A stretch of 64,000 nt of DNA from Akkermansia muciniphila (GTDB taxonomy: Bacteria > Verrucomicrobiota > Verrucomicrobiia > Verrucomicrobiales > Akkermansiaceae). The stretch's first letter is position 1. Every line of letters begins with the position of its first letter. The notes below the pieces were generated by a model. It had not been told where the DNA came from. It searched no databases and saw only the letters and a program-made list of their open reading frames with translations. The translations under genes and the position numbers were made by a program. Positions 37,178 through 45,349 of this stretch are shown here, in pieces. The DNA is taken from the NCBI GenBank assembly GCA_945901795.1, contig CAMDLP010000007.1, positions 1 to 64,000 on the forward strand. Direction: 5' to 3'.

Positions 37178-38701
37178 ATGCACGATTCCAACCATGTCGC
37201 CGTTCTCGATTTCGGTTCCCAATACACCCAGCTCATCGTCCGCCGCGTGCGTGAGCTCGGTTATTTCGCCAAGCTCTATGCCATCGAGGATTTTCCTGAC
37301 ATCGGCAAACCCGGCGCGATCATTCTATCCGGCGGCCCGAAGAGCACCAGCGAGGCGGATGCGCCGGACCTTGATTTCGAAGCGCTCAAGGCCTTCAACG
37401 TCCCGGTGCTCGGCGTCTGTTACGGCATGCAGCTTCTGAACATCAAATTCGGCGGCAGCGTGGAGGCGAGCAACCGCCGCGAATACGGCCCGGCCAATTT
37501 GTTCCCCGCCGAGTGCGCGGGACTTTACGAAGGCGTCTCCGCTTCCTCGCAAGTCTGGATGAGCCACTCGGACACTGTCAAAATCCTGCCGGAAGGCGCG
37601 AAAATCATCGCCAAGAACCAGCACGGCACGCCGGTTTCGCTGCAATGGAACGATAAATTCTTCGGCATCCAGTTCCACCCGGAAGTCACGCACAGCCACG
37701 AGGGACTGCGGATTCTCCACAACTTCCTGCTCAATGCCAGCCACCTGCTGCCGTTCCGCATCGACGACTTCAAGCGCGAGATCATCGACGGCATCCGCGA
37801 GAAAATCGGCAACAAACAAATCGTCTGCGGCGTCTCCGGCGGCGTGGACAGCACCGTGCTCGCCGTCTTGCTCCACGAGGCCGGCGCAAATGTCCGCGCC
37901 ATCTTCGTCGATCACGGACTCATGCGGAAAAACGAGGGCGAGGAGGTCCGCAGCAACTTCCACCGCATGGGCGTGCCCATCGAAACGGTCGATTGCGCGG
38001 AGCGTTTTCTAGCAGCCCTCGACGGCGTGGACGACCCCGAGAAAAAGCGCATCATCATCGGCAACCTGTTCATCGACGTCTTCTGGGATTCCGTCGGCGA
38101 CGCAGAAATGCTTGCCCAAGGCACGCTCTATCCGGACGTCATTGAAAGCGCGTCCAACGCGAAATCCAAGGCCTCGAAAATCAAGACCCACCACAACCGC
38201 GTGGACCGGATTCTCGAACTGCAAGCCCAAGGCAAGGTGCTCGAACCGTTAGCAGAGCTGTTCAAAGACGAGGTCCGTGAACTTGGCGCCTCGCTCGGCA
38301 TTCCTCACGACATCCTCCAGCGCCACCCGTTCCCCGGCCCCGGCTTGGCGGTGCGTTGCCCCGGCGTCGTCACCGAAGACCGGCTCCGCATCATCCGCGA
38401 GTGCGATGCCATTTTCATCGGGAAACTCAAAGAACACGGCTGGTATGACAAAGTCTGGCAGGCCTACGCCGGCCTCATCCCGGTAAAAACCGTGGGTGTC
38501 AAAGGCGACGAGCGCAGCTACGAGTGGGCCATCACCCTTCGCGCCGTGGTTTCCGAAGACGCGATGACCGCCGACTGGGTTGAGCTCCCGCCGATCATCC
38601 TCCGCGAGACCAGCCACCGCATCCTCAACGACGTCAAAGGTATCAACCGCGTGCTCTACGACATCTCCACCAAGCCGCCGGCCAGCATCGAGTGGGAATA
38701 A
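37178..38701 (+). CDS. guaA: GMP synthase (glutamine-hydrolysing)
   Basis: GuaA aminates XMP to GMP. The start is set at ATG 37178 (MHDSNHVAVLDFGSQYTQ), giving 507 residues; the upstream extension lies inside the repeat. The glutamine amidotransferase triad is Cys81 (GVCYGMQ), His167 and Glu169 (QFHPEV). The ATP-pyrophosphatase loop SGGVDST is at 220-226, and the C-terminal dimerisation domain ends KPPASIEWE, the family's invariant tail. Confidence 0.97.
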   Translation: MHDSNHVAVLDFGSQYTQLIVRRVRELGYFAKLYAIEDFPDIGKPGAIILSGGPKSTSEADAPDLDFEALKAFNVPVLGVCYGMQLLNIKFGGSVEASNRREYGPANLFPAECAGLYEGVSASSQVWMSHSDTVKILPEGAKIIAKNQHGTPVSLQWNDKFFGIQFHPEVTHSHEGLRILHNFLLNASHLLPFRIDDFKREIIDGIREKIGNKQIVCGVSGGVDSTVLAVLLHEAGANVRAIFVDHGLMRKNEGEEVRSNFHRMGVPIETVDCAERFLAALDGVDDPEKKRIIIGNLFIDVFWDSVGDAEMLAQGTLYPDVIESASNAKSKASKIKTHHNRVDRILELQAQGKVLEPLAELFKDEVRELGASLGIPHDILQRHPFPGPGLAVRCPGVVTEDRLRIIRECDAIFIGKLKEHGWYDKVWQAYAGLIPVKTVGVKGDERSYEWAITLRAVVSEDAMTADWVELPPIILRETSHRILNDVKGINRVLYDISTKPPASIEWE

Positions 38702-38703
38702 CG

Positions 38704-38724
38704 TGTCCCGGCTGTCTCAGCCGG
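38704..38724. repeat. Second copy of the TGTCCCG(A/G)CTG hairpin repeat
   Basis: CCGGCTG (38708-38714) and CAGCCGG (38718-38724) form a 7-bp stem with loop TCT. The element starts within three bases of the guaA stop. Compared with the copy at 4659-4677 the loop and flanks match, and one stem pair is changed on both sides, showing that the hairpin is under selection or copied as a unit. Confidence 0.7.
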
Positions 38725-38809
38725 TCTTCATAGCCCCGGTATCCGCCCAGCAGTCACTGCAATCCCGCCTTGAAATGCTGGAAACGGCGTGCATCCTCGC
38801 CGCCCGCCC

Positions 38810-40105
38810 ATGGCAGGACCTACTTTCCAAGCACTTCCAGGATTCCGCGACTTCACTCCCCGTGAATGCGCGGTCCGCAATTATTTGTTCGAAACCTGGC
38901 GCGGCGTGGCCCGCCGCTGCGGTTATGTCGAATACGAAACCCCGATCCTAGAGGACACCGGACTCTATTTGAAAAAGTCCGGCGGCGAGCTTTCCTCGCA
39001 GCTTTTCCGCTTCGAGGACCAGGGCGGCCGCGATGTCACGCTGCGCCCGGAAGTCACCGCGTCGCTGGCGCGGATCGTCGCCCAGCACCAGCGGGATTTC
39101 CCGAAGCCGCTCAAGTGGTTCGAGATCGGCCAGTGCTTCCGCTATGAAAAACCGCAGAAGGGCAGGGGGCGCGAGTTCCATCAGTTCAACGTGGACATCC
39201 TCGGCGAAGGCGGACCCGCCGCCGATGCGGAACTCATTTCCCTGGCGATCGAGACGATGCTCTCCTTCGGCTTCGTCGCCGGTGATTTCGTCGTCCGCGT
39301 CTCCGACCGGATGGCGTGGATCGACTTCGCCGCCGCCAACGGAATCCCGGAGGAAAGCATCCCGGATTTCCTCGGCATCATCGACAAGATCGAGCGCGAG
39401 AAACCCGAAGTGCTAGAGCAAAAACTCGCCGCGTTCTCCCTAACGCCCGCCGGCGTCCGCGCCTTCATCGCCGATCCCGCCAACGCATCCGCCGCCTACC
39501 TCGCGATCCGCGAGGACCTCGCCGCCCGCGGCTTCGCCGGTTTCATTGAGCTCGATCTCTCCATCGTCCGTGGTCTCGCATATTATACCGGCGTGGTTTT
39601 CGAAGTGTTCGACGCCAAGAAATCCATGCGCGCCGTCGCCGGCGGCGGCCGCTACGACACGCTCATTTCCACCATTTCCGACGGCGCTGTGGACATGCCC
39701 GCCACCGGATTCGCGATGGGCGACTACGTCATCCGCAACCTCATCGAGGAAACAACCCACACCGCGATGCAGATGGAAGTCTGGCTCCAGCGCAACGCTG
39801 CTGCCTGTGACATCTACGTCGTTGTCGCGGACGAAACGAAGCGTGCCGAATCACTCCAGCTCGTCACCAGCCTCCGCCGCGCCGGCATTTCCGTGGATCT
39901 GCCGATGGGAAATCCCAAGGTCGGTAAGCAGTTCCAAAGTGCCGAGAAATGCGGTGCGCGCTTCGCCCTCGTCGTCGGTGCCGAGTATCCCGAGCTCAAG
40001 CTCAAGGTCCTCGCCAGCCGCACCGAAGAATCCGGCACCGCCGAAACCGCCATCGACTGGCTAACCGACCGCCTGCTGCAGCCTGACGGCCCGCTGCTGG
40101 CTTGA
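38810..40105 (+). CDS. hisS: Histidyl-tRNA synthetase
   Basis: A class II synthetase charging tRNA-His. The start at ATG 38810 (MAGPTFQALPGFRDFTP) gives 431 residues; an ATG seven codons earlier is possible. Motif 2 is FRYEKPQKGRGREFHQFNVDILG. The histidine-binding signatures are LDLSIVRGLAYYTGVVFEV and AGGGRYD. A C-terminal anticodon-binding domain begins about residue 335. It lies between guaA and aspS, with an AT-rich heptamer array before aspS. Confidence 0.96.
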   Translation: MAGPTFQALPGFRDFTPRECAVRNYLFETWRGVARRCGYVEYETPILEDTGLYLKKSGGELSSQLFRFEDQGGRDVTLRPEVTASLARIVAQHQRDFPKPLKWFEIGQCFRYEKPQKGRGREFHQFNVDILGEGGPAADAELISLAIETMLSFGFVAGDFVVRVSDRMAWIDFAAANGIPEESIPDFLGIIDKIEREKPEVLEQKLAAFSLTPAGVRAFIADPANASAAYLAIREDLAARGFAGFIELDLSIVRGLAYYTGVVFEVFDAKKSMRAVAGGGRYDTLISTISDGAVDMPATGFAMGDYVIRNLIEETTHTAMQMEVWLQRNAAACDIYVVVADETKRAESLQLVTSLRRAGISVDLPMGNPKVGKQFQSAEKCGARFALVVGAEYPELKLKVLASRTEESGTAETAIDWLTDRLLQPDGPLLA

Positions 40106-40113
40106 AGAACCCG

Positions 40114-40144
40114 TTTAGAATTTAGAATTTAAGATTTAGAATTT
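40114..40144. repeat. Tandem heptamer array TTTAGAA before aspS
   Basis: Four 7-bp units (TTTAGAA, TTTAGAA, TTTAAGA, TTTAGAA) fill the hisS-aspS gap and end seven bases before the aspS ATG, where a ribosome-binding site would be expected. Slippage could change the spacer length. The surrounding sequence is GC-rich, so the array stands out strongly. Confidence 0.8.
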
Positions 40145-40150
40145 CCCCAA

Positions 40151-41953
40151 ATGCGCACTCATCATTGCAACGAAATCCGCGACTTCCACATCGATCAAGC
40201 CGTCACGCTCATCGGTTGGGTGAACTCCGCCCGCGACCATGGCGGCGTCATTTTCATCGACCTGCGTGACCGCGAGGGCCTGACCCAGTGCGTCTTTCAC
40301 CCGGACGAAAACCCCGAGGTTTCCGCTCTATCACACACGCTGCGCGAGGAAGACGTGGTCCAGGTAACAGGTCGTGTTTCCAAGCGCCTTGAAGGCTCTG
40401 AGAATGCAAAGATCGCCACCGGCGCGATCGAGATCGTCGCCACCGGACTTACTATCGTCAACAAGGCGGACGTGCTGCCGTTCCAACTCGACAAGGAGCT
40501 CTCCAACGAAGACCTGCGGATGAAATACCGCTATCTCGACCTGCGCCGCCCGCGCATGAACAAGAACATTCGCCAGCGCAGCGTGATTACCTCCGCCGCC
40601 CGCCGCTACCTCGACGACTCGGGTTTCTATGAAATCGAAACGCCGATTCTATCCAACCCGACACCGGAAGGCGCCCGCGATTTCCTCGTGCCGTCGCGCC
40701 TCAACCCCGGCCGCTTCTACGCGCTGCCACAAGCCCCGCAGCAATACAAACAGCTGCTGATGGTTGCCGGGATGGAAAAGTATTTCCAGATCGCCCGCTG
40801 CTTCCGCGACGAAGACCTGCGCGCTGATAGGCAGCCGGAATTTACCCAGATCGACATCGAGGCCAGCTTCGTCAATCAGAACGACATCATCGGTCTGGTC
40901 GAGGGTCTGCTAGGCTCGATGTTCAAGGCCGGCCTCGGCATCGATGTGCCCGCCAGTTTCCCGCGCATGACTTACGCAGACGCGATGGACATCTACGGCT
41001 CCGACAAGCCGGACACCCGCTTTGAGATGAAAATCACTGATCTTGCGGACGTGTTCGCGACCACCGAATTCAAGATCTTCCGCGGCATTCTCGACGGCGG
41101 CGGCGTGGTTAGGGCCATCAACGCCAAGGGCTTCGCCATCATCACCACCGGCCAGATGAACCGCCTCAACGAGATCGCGGTGCAGGCCGGGCTGCCGGTA
41201 AAAAACCTCGCCTTCATCAAGCTCGAAAACGGCGAATACAAGAGTCCGCTCTGGAAGATCTTCACCGACTCGGAAAAAGCAAACGTCGTCGACAAGCTCG
41301 ACCTCGCGGAGGGCGACATCGTCTTCTTCGCCGCCGGATCGCGCGACAGCGTCAGCACCATCCTCGGCCGCGTCCGCTCGGAATGCGCCGTGATGATGGA
41401 GCTCAATAACGATTCTACGAAATTCAACTTCCTGTGGGTCGTCGATTTCCCGCTGCTCGCCCACGACGAGGAAACCGGCCACTGGGCCGCCGTTCACCAC
41501 CCGTTCACCCGTCCGCATCCCGATGACATCGCGAAGCTTGAAGCCGGCGACTACGCCAACGTCCGCGCCGTCGCCTACGACGTCGTGCTCAACGGTTATG
41601 AACTCGGCGGCGGTTCGATCCGGATCCACGAAAAGGAACTCCAGGCGCAGATGTTCAGCGTGTTAGGCGTCGGTCCGGAAGAGCAACAGATCAAGTTCGG
41701 CCACCTCCTCGACGCCTTCCGTTTCGGCGCGCCGCCACACGGCGGACTCGCGCTCGGCCTTGACCGCATCGCCATGTTAGTTGCAGGCGAGGACAGCATC
41801 CGCGAGGTCATCGCCTTCCCGAAAAATAACAAGGGAGCCGACCTCATGGCCCACAGCCCGTGCCAGATCGAGCACAAGCTGCTGCGCGAAGTTTACGTCC
41901 AGTCGACCTACAAGGATCCGAAGCTGGCAGCGGAAAAGGCTGCGGTTCAATAG
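40151..41953 (+). CDS. aspS: Aspartyl-tRNA synthetase, probably non-discriminating
   Basis: A class IIb synthetase of 600 residues: N-terminal OB-fold anticodon domain, catalytic core with FRDEDLRADRQPEFTQIDIE, the bacterial GAD insertion (about 285-415), and motif 3 GGLALGLDRIAM. In the anticodon domain the sequence WVNSARDHGG carries histidine where discriminating enzymes usually have leucine. That His is the known mark of non-discriminating AspRS, which also aspartylates tRNA-Asn and needs GatCAB. That reading is inference. A repeat element begins directly after its stop codon. Confidence 0.96.
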   Translation: MRTHHCNEIRDFHIDQAVTLIGWVNSARDHGGVIFIDLRDREGLTQCVFHPDENPEVSALSHTLREEDVVQVTGRVSKRLEGSENAKIATGAIEIVATGLTIVNKADVLPFQLDKELSNEDLRMKYRYLDLRRPRMNKNIRQRSVITSAARRYLDDSGFYEIETPILSNPTPEGARDFLVPSRLNPGRFYALPQAPQQYKQLLMVAGMEKYFQIARCFRDEDLRADRQPEFTQIDIEASFVNQNDIIGLVEGLLGSMFKAGLGIDVPASFPRMTYADAMDIYGSDKPDTRFEMKITDLADVFATTEFKIFRGILDGGGVVRAINAKGFAIITTGQMNRLNEIAVQAGLPVKNLAFIKLENGEYKSPLWKIFTDSEKANVVDKLDLAEGDIVFFAAGSRDSVSTILGRVRSECAVMMELNNDSTKFNFLWVVDFPLLAHDEETGHWAAVHHPFTRPHPDDIAKLEAGDYANVRAVAYDVVLNGYELGGGSIRIHEKELQAQMFSVLGVGPEEQQIKFGHLLDAFRFGAPPHGGLALGLDRIAMLVAGEDSIREVIAFPKNNKGADLMAHSPCQIEHKLLREVYVQSTYKDPKLAAEKAAVQ

Positions 41954-42062
41954 GGAGCCACGACACTCCTGTCGTGGGCCAATGAGAGACTAAAGCAATG
42001 TGCCCAAAGCGCATCCGCTTTGTCCTGCCATTGGCCATGCGGACAAGAGTGTCCGCCGCTCC
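41954..42062. repeat. Composite palindromic element: two inverted copies of a GGAGC...GACACTC(C/T)TGTC repeat
   Basis: Copy one starts with GGAGC right after the aspS TAG and forms the 8-bp stem CCACGACA-CTCC-TGTCGTGG (41958-41977). Copy two lies in opposite orientation, with stem GCGGACA-AGAG-TGTCCGC at 42039-42056 and GGAGC on the minus strand at 42062-42058. Between them is a third hairpin, CAAAGCG-CATC-CGCTTTG (42005-42022), and GGCCAAT/ATTGGCC flanks. The layout resembles BIME elements made of paired REP sequences. A related single copy is at 43069-43091. Confidence 0.75.
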
Positions 42063-42067
42063 TTAAA

Positions 42068-42138
42068 TCAAAAAAGCGGCCCGATCGATCATCCCAGGGG
42101 AAAAACCCAAAACCCTCAGGGAGACTCAATCGGACCGC
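42068..42138 (-). terminator. Terminator-like hairpin between convergent aspS and trpA
   Basis: On the minus strand GCGGTCCGAT (42138-42129) pairs with ATCGGGCCGC (42085-42076) apart from one G-T position and is followed by a run of T (42075-42071) continuing TTTTTTGATTT. The loop is long, about 43 nt, and itself holds CCCTGAGGG. It would end trpA transcription. Read on the plus strand it is followed by TAATTTT and may also serve aspS. A small structured RNA is an alternative. Confidence 0.5.
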
Positions 42139-42229
42139 CTAATTTTGTCGCGACACGCGGAATTAAGCAGCGCTCCGGATTTAGGTCAATCGATTTTGGC
42201 GGTTTTTTCAGGGTGCCTGGCCGGGCGGC

Positions 42230-43033
42230 TTAAACGCCGGATGAACGGGTGGCGGCGATGAGCGGGGCGGCGAAGTCGCGGACGGCTTGGGCGGCGTTTT
42301 CGGGATGGAGTTCGACTTGTTTGACGATGGCGGAGCCCACGATCACGCCGTCGGCGGATTTGGCGACTTCGGCGGCTTGCTCCGGGGTGGTGATGCCGAA
42401 GCCGACGCAGATCGGGGTGTCGGTGAAATCGCGGATGGCGGCGACCTGGGCTCCGATGTTGGCCGAGGGCGCGCCGTGGGAGCCGGTGACGCCGGTGCGT
42501 GATAGAAGATAGATGAAGCCTTCCGAGGATTGGGCGAGGATCTTCACCCGTTCCGGTGGCGTGGTCGGGGCGATGAGGCGGATGTGTTTGAGCCCCGCGC
42601 CGATGGCGAGGTCCTTGTTGAGCGCGGCTTCGTCGGGTGGGAGGTCGAGCAGCAGGATGCCGTCGGCTCCAGCGGTTGCGGCGTCGTGGTGGAAGGCTTC
42701 GAAGCCGTAGGTGAAAATGGGATTCAGATAGGTGAAGAGGACGATGGGAGTCTGGTGCGTCTCGCGGAAGCGGCGAATGAGCTCGATGGCGCGGGCGGTG
42801 CTCATGCCGGACTTGAGCGCGCGCTCGGCGGCCATCTGGTTGACGATGCCATCGGCTAACGGATCGGAGAACGGCAGGCCGAGTTCGATGATGTCGGCTC
42901 CGGCGTCGGCGAGGGACTTGATGATTTCAAGCGAGGTTTCGAAGTTAGGATCACCGGCGGCGACGTAGGCAACGAAGGCTTTCTGGAGGGTTTCGCGGAG
43001 GCGGGCGAAGGTGGAGTCGATGCGGTTTTGCAT
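42230..43033 (-). CDS. trpA: Tryptophan synthase alpha subunit
   Basis: TrpA splits indole-3-glycerol phosphate to indole. The 267 residues carry the catalytic Glu50 and Asp61 in IIELGLPFSDPLADG, and the phosphate-binding GVTGSHGA and GFGITTPEQ. trpB and the other trp genes are not adjacent, so the pathway genes are dispersed. It is separated from the upstream acyl-ACP synthetase-like gene by 58 bp that contain a palindromic repeat. Confidence 0.96.
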   Translation of the reverse strand: MQNRIDSTFARLRETLQKAFVAYVAAGDPNFETSLEIIKSLADAGADIIELGLPFSDPLADGIVNQMAAERALKSGMSTARAIELIRRFRETHQTPIVLFTYLNPIFTYGFEAFHHDAATAGADGILLLDLPPDEAALNKDLAIGAGLKHIRLIAPTTPPERVKILAQSSEGFIYLLSRTGVTGSHGAPSANIGAQVAAIRDFTDTPICVGFGITTPEQAAEVAKSADGVIVGSAIVKQVELHPENAAQAVRDFAAPLIAATRSSGV

Positions 43034-43068
43034 GGGAGATAAGATGATTCGATGAATGAATGAATGCT

Positions 43069-43091
43069 AGGGACAAGAGTGTCCCTGCTCC
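43069..43091. repeat. Single copy of the stop-codon-adjacent GGAGC palindrome
   Basis: AGGGACA-AGAG-TGTCCCT (43069-43086) is a 7-bp perfect stem. On the minus strand the element reads TAA-GGAGCA and then the stem, where TAA is the stop codon of the upstream gene (43094-43092). It shares GGAGC and the loop with the two copies at 41954-42062, while the stem bases differ with compensation. Confidence 0.75.
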
Positions 43092-45245
43092 TTAGTAGTC
43101 CCGCTTCGCGAGGGTCTCGCAGGATTTGATGTCGAGTTTGCCGGAGGCGAGGACTGGGATTTCGGTGACGGGGATGATGCGCTTGGGGCACCAGAGCGAG
43201 GAGAGGCCTTCATCTAGCAATTTATAACGGAGGTCGATGCATTCCTGTTCGAGGGCGGGGCCGGCGATGGTGGAGAGGAGCAGGATGGCCTCGCCTTTTT
43301 GCTCGTCGGGCACGCCGACGACGGCGATGCGGCGCTCGGCTTCGGAGTCGAGGCCGAGGACTTTGTTGACGGCTGCTTCGACGGTTTCGTGGGGGACCAT
43401 TTCACCGGCGATCTTGGAGAAACGGGAAATGCGGCCCTCGATGTAGAGGAAGCCGTCGTCATCGACGCGACCGACGTCGCCGGTGCGGAACCAGCCGTCG
43501 GGGGTGAGGACCTCGGCGGATTTCTTGGGGGCGCCGAGATAGCCGGAGAATACGTTAGGACCCTTGAACCAGATGATGCCCTGGCGGTTGATGGGGATTT
43601 CCTGGTCGGTGACCGGGTCGGTGATCCTGATGGCGAGGCCCGGCAGTGTCTGGCCGACGGAGCCGTTGCGGGAAGAGGGGAGGGCGGTGGAATCGCCGGC
43701 CGGAAGGGGATCGGGCAGGTTGACGTTGGTGGCGGGCGATGTCTCCGTTAGGCCGTAGCCTTCCTGCGGGCGGATGCCGAACTTCTCCTCGAAGGCGCTG
43801 GCGAGCGACTGCGGGAGTTTCTCCGCACCGGTGACGACGAGCTTGAGCGAGGAGAGTTGGGCGGGGTCGATGCGCTTCATGTAGCCCCGCAGGAAGGTGG
43901 GGGTGGAGAGGAAGATGTTGACCTGATGGAGGGCGATGAGCTCGGCGAGGCGCTTGGTTTCGAGCGGGCTCGGATAGGTGACGAGGTTGACGCCCTCGAT
44001 GACGGGGAACCAGAGCGTCACGGTGCAGCCGAACGAGTGGAAAAGCGGCAGGCAGCCGAGGATGGCGGAGTTTTTCGGCAGGTCGAGGCGGGCGCCGAAC
44101 TGGCAGACGTTGGCTAACACGTTGCGATGGCTGAGGGGGACGCCCTTGGGCTCGCCGGACGAGCCGGAGGTGAAGAGCAGCGTCGCCTCGTCGTCGCCGC
44201 GGCGCTGGTTCAGGTTGAGGAGCAGGCCAAGGACTTTGGCGGGGAGGATTTTGGAAACGATGGCCCAGGTGACGATCTTCTTCTTGAGCGTGGGAAGGAC
44301 GCGCTCGATGAAGATCAGGTCGCGGTTAGGCGGCCATGGAAATGACGAGACCTTGCGGACGAAGGGGTCGGCGGTGATGAAGCGATCGACGTCGGCCTGG
44401 CGGATGCAGGACTTGATGGCTTCGTGGCCGGCGGTGAAATTGAGGTTCACCGGGATTTTTCCGGCGAAGAGGACTGCGAGGTTGGCGATGAGTCCGCCCT
44501 TGCCGGGAGGCAGGACGATGGCGACGCGCGGATTGTCGGTCTCCTTCCTGATGAACTTGGAAAGTGCGATGGCGGCGGCGAGGATCTTGTCGAATCTAAC
44601 TTCCGTGTCGTCCGAGCCGTCGAGAATCCGGTGTCTCGATCCGTGTTTCTTGAGCCCCTCTAGGAGCGTCATGGCAAGCGAGCCTTTGAAGAGCGAGCGG
44701 CTGCCGTAGGCTTCCTCGCCCGCTTCTAGCAGTGCTTGTTGGAAAACGGCGATGCTTGCGTTTTCGGCGGCGACGGGTTTGCCGATGGCGACGACCGCGG
44801 AGGGAAGCGACGACTTGCGTTCGACGCTGAGGCCGGACTCGCGCGGGAAATCGATGGCGACTGGCAGGATTGGCAGGCCGAACGCGCAGAGGGTTCTCAA
44901 GTGGACCGCCGGGATGTGACAAAGAGTGGCGTTGCGGGTGGTGGCGCGGCCGGGGACGAAAATCAGGACGCCGCCGTCGGCGAGGTAGGGTTTGAGCTGG
45001 CTTCCGGCGGCTTCGGGTGCGGCGTCGTCGGCGGCGAACATCGCGCCGGAGCCGGATTTTTGCAGGTGGCTGCGGAGGGCGGCGTCATAGTGGGCCGTTT
45101 CCTCGACGAGCCAGGTGATTTTGCGGCCGGCGAAGAGTTTTTCGAAATAGAGCAGGAGCTCGAAATCAAGCCGGCCGGGAATGACCAGGCTGCCCGTCGC
45201 AGGAAGGCGCTCCTTGTGAAGGATTTGGATGGAAGCGGAAGACAT
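43092..45245 (-). CDS. Aas-like protein: degenerate acyltransferase domain fused to acyl-CoA/ACP synthetase
   Basis: The 717 residues resemble E. coli Aas, which re-acylates lysophospholipids. Residues 1-200 align in pattern with a PlsC acyltransferase but lack its HxxxxD motif (IPGRLDF stands at that place) and its FPEG motif (FVPGRATT). Acyltransferase activity is therefore doubtful. Residues 230-717 are an intact AMP-forming ligase: LLFTSGSSGEPKGVPLSH, GYGLTETSPATNV, WFRTGDVGRVDDDGFLYIEGR, and the catalytic lysine in LASGKLDIK. No membrane helix is obvious. It precedes trpA without an evident functional link. Confidence 0.8.
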   Translation of the reverse strand: MSSASIQILHKERLPATGSLVIPGRLDFELLLYFEKLFAGRKITWLVEETAHYDAALRSHLQKSGSGAMFAADDAAPEAAGSQLKPYLADGGVLIFVPGRATTRNATLCHIPAVHLRTLCAFGLPILPVAIDFPRESGLSVERKSSLPSAVVAIGKPVAAENASIAVFQQALLEAGEEAYGSRSLFKGSLAMTLLEGLKKHGSRHRILDGSDDTEVRFDKILAAAIALSKFIRKETDNPRVAIVLPPGKGGLIANLAVLFAGKIPVNLNFTAGHEAIKSCIRQADVDRFITADPFVRKVSSFPWPPNRDLIFIERVLPTLKKKIVTWAIVSKILPAKVLGLLLNLNQRRGDDEATLLFTSGSSGEPKGVPLSHRNVLANVCQFGARLDLPKNSAILGCLPLFHSFGCTVTLWFPVIEGVNLVTYPSPLETKRLAELIALHQVNIFLSTPTFLRGYMKRIDPAQLSSLKLVVTGAEKLPQSLASAFEEKFGIRPQEGYGLTETSPATNVNLPDPLPAGDSTALPSSRNGSVGQTLPGLAIRITDPVTDQEIPINRQGIIWFKGPNVFSGYLGAPKKSAEVLTPDGWFRTGDVGRVDDDGFLYIEGRISRFSKIAGEMVPHETVEAAVNKVLGLDSEAERRIAVVGVPDEQKGEAILLLSTIAGPALEQECIDLRYKLLDEGLSSLWCPKRIIPVTEIPVLASGKLDIKSCETLAKRDY

Positions 45246-45349
45246 TTTGGAAATCGGTTAAGGGGATAGGCTCAAAGCCTCGGTCCGCGGTGATTTATGC
45301 GGATTTTTCCCTCAGTCGCACGGCAAATTTCCGAAAATAACGCGACCTC

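Noticed and set aside
42068-42138. A small regulatory RNA (4.5S or 6S-like) between aspS and trpA
   Set aside because: The SRP tetraloop and asymmetric-loop motifs and the 6S bulge are absent. A terminator serving convergent genes explains the hairpin and T-run.
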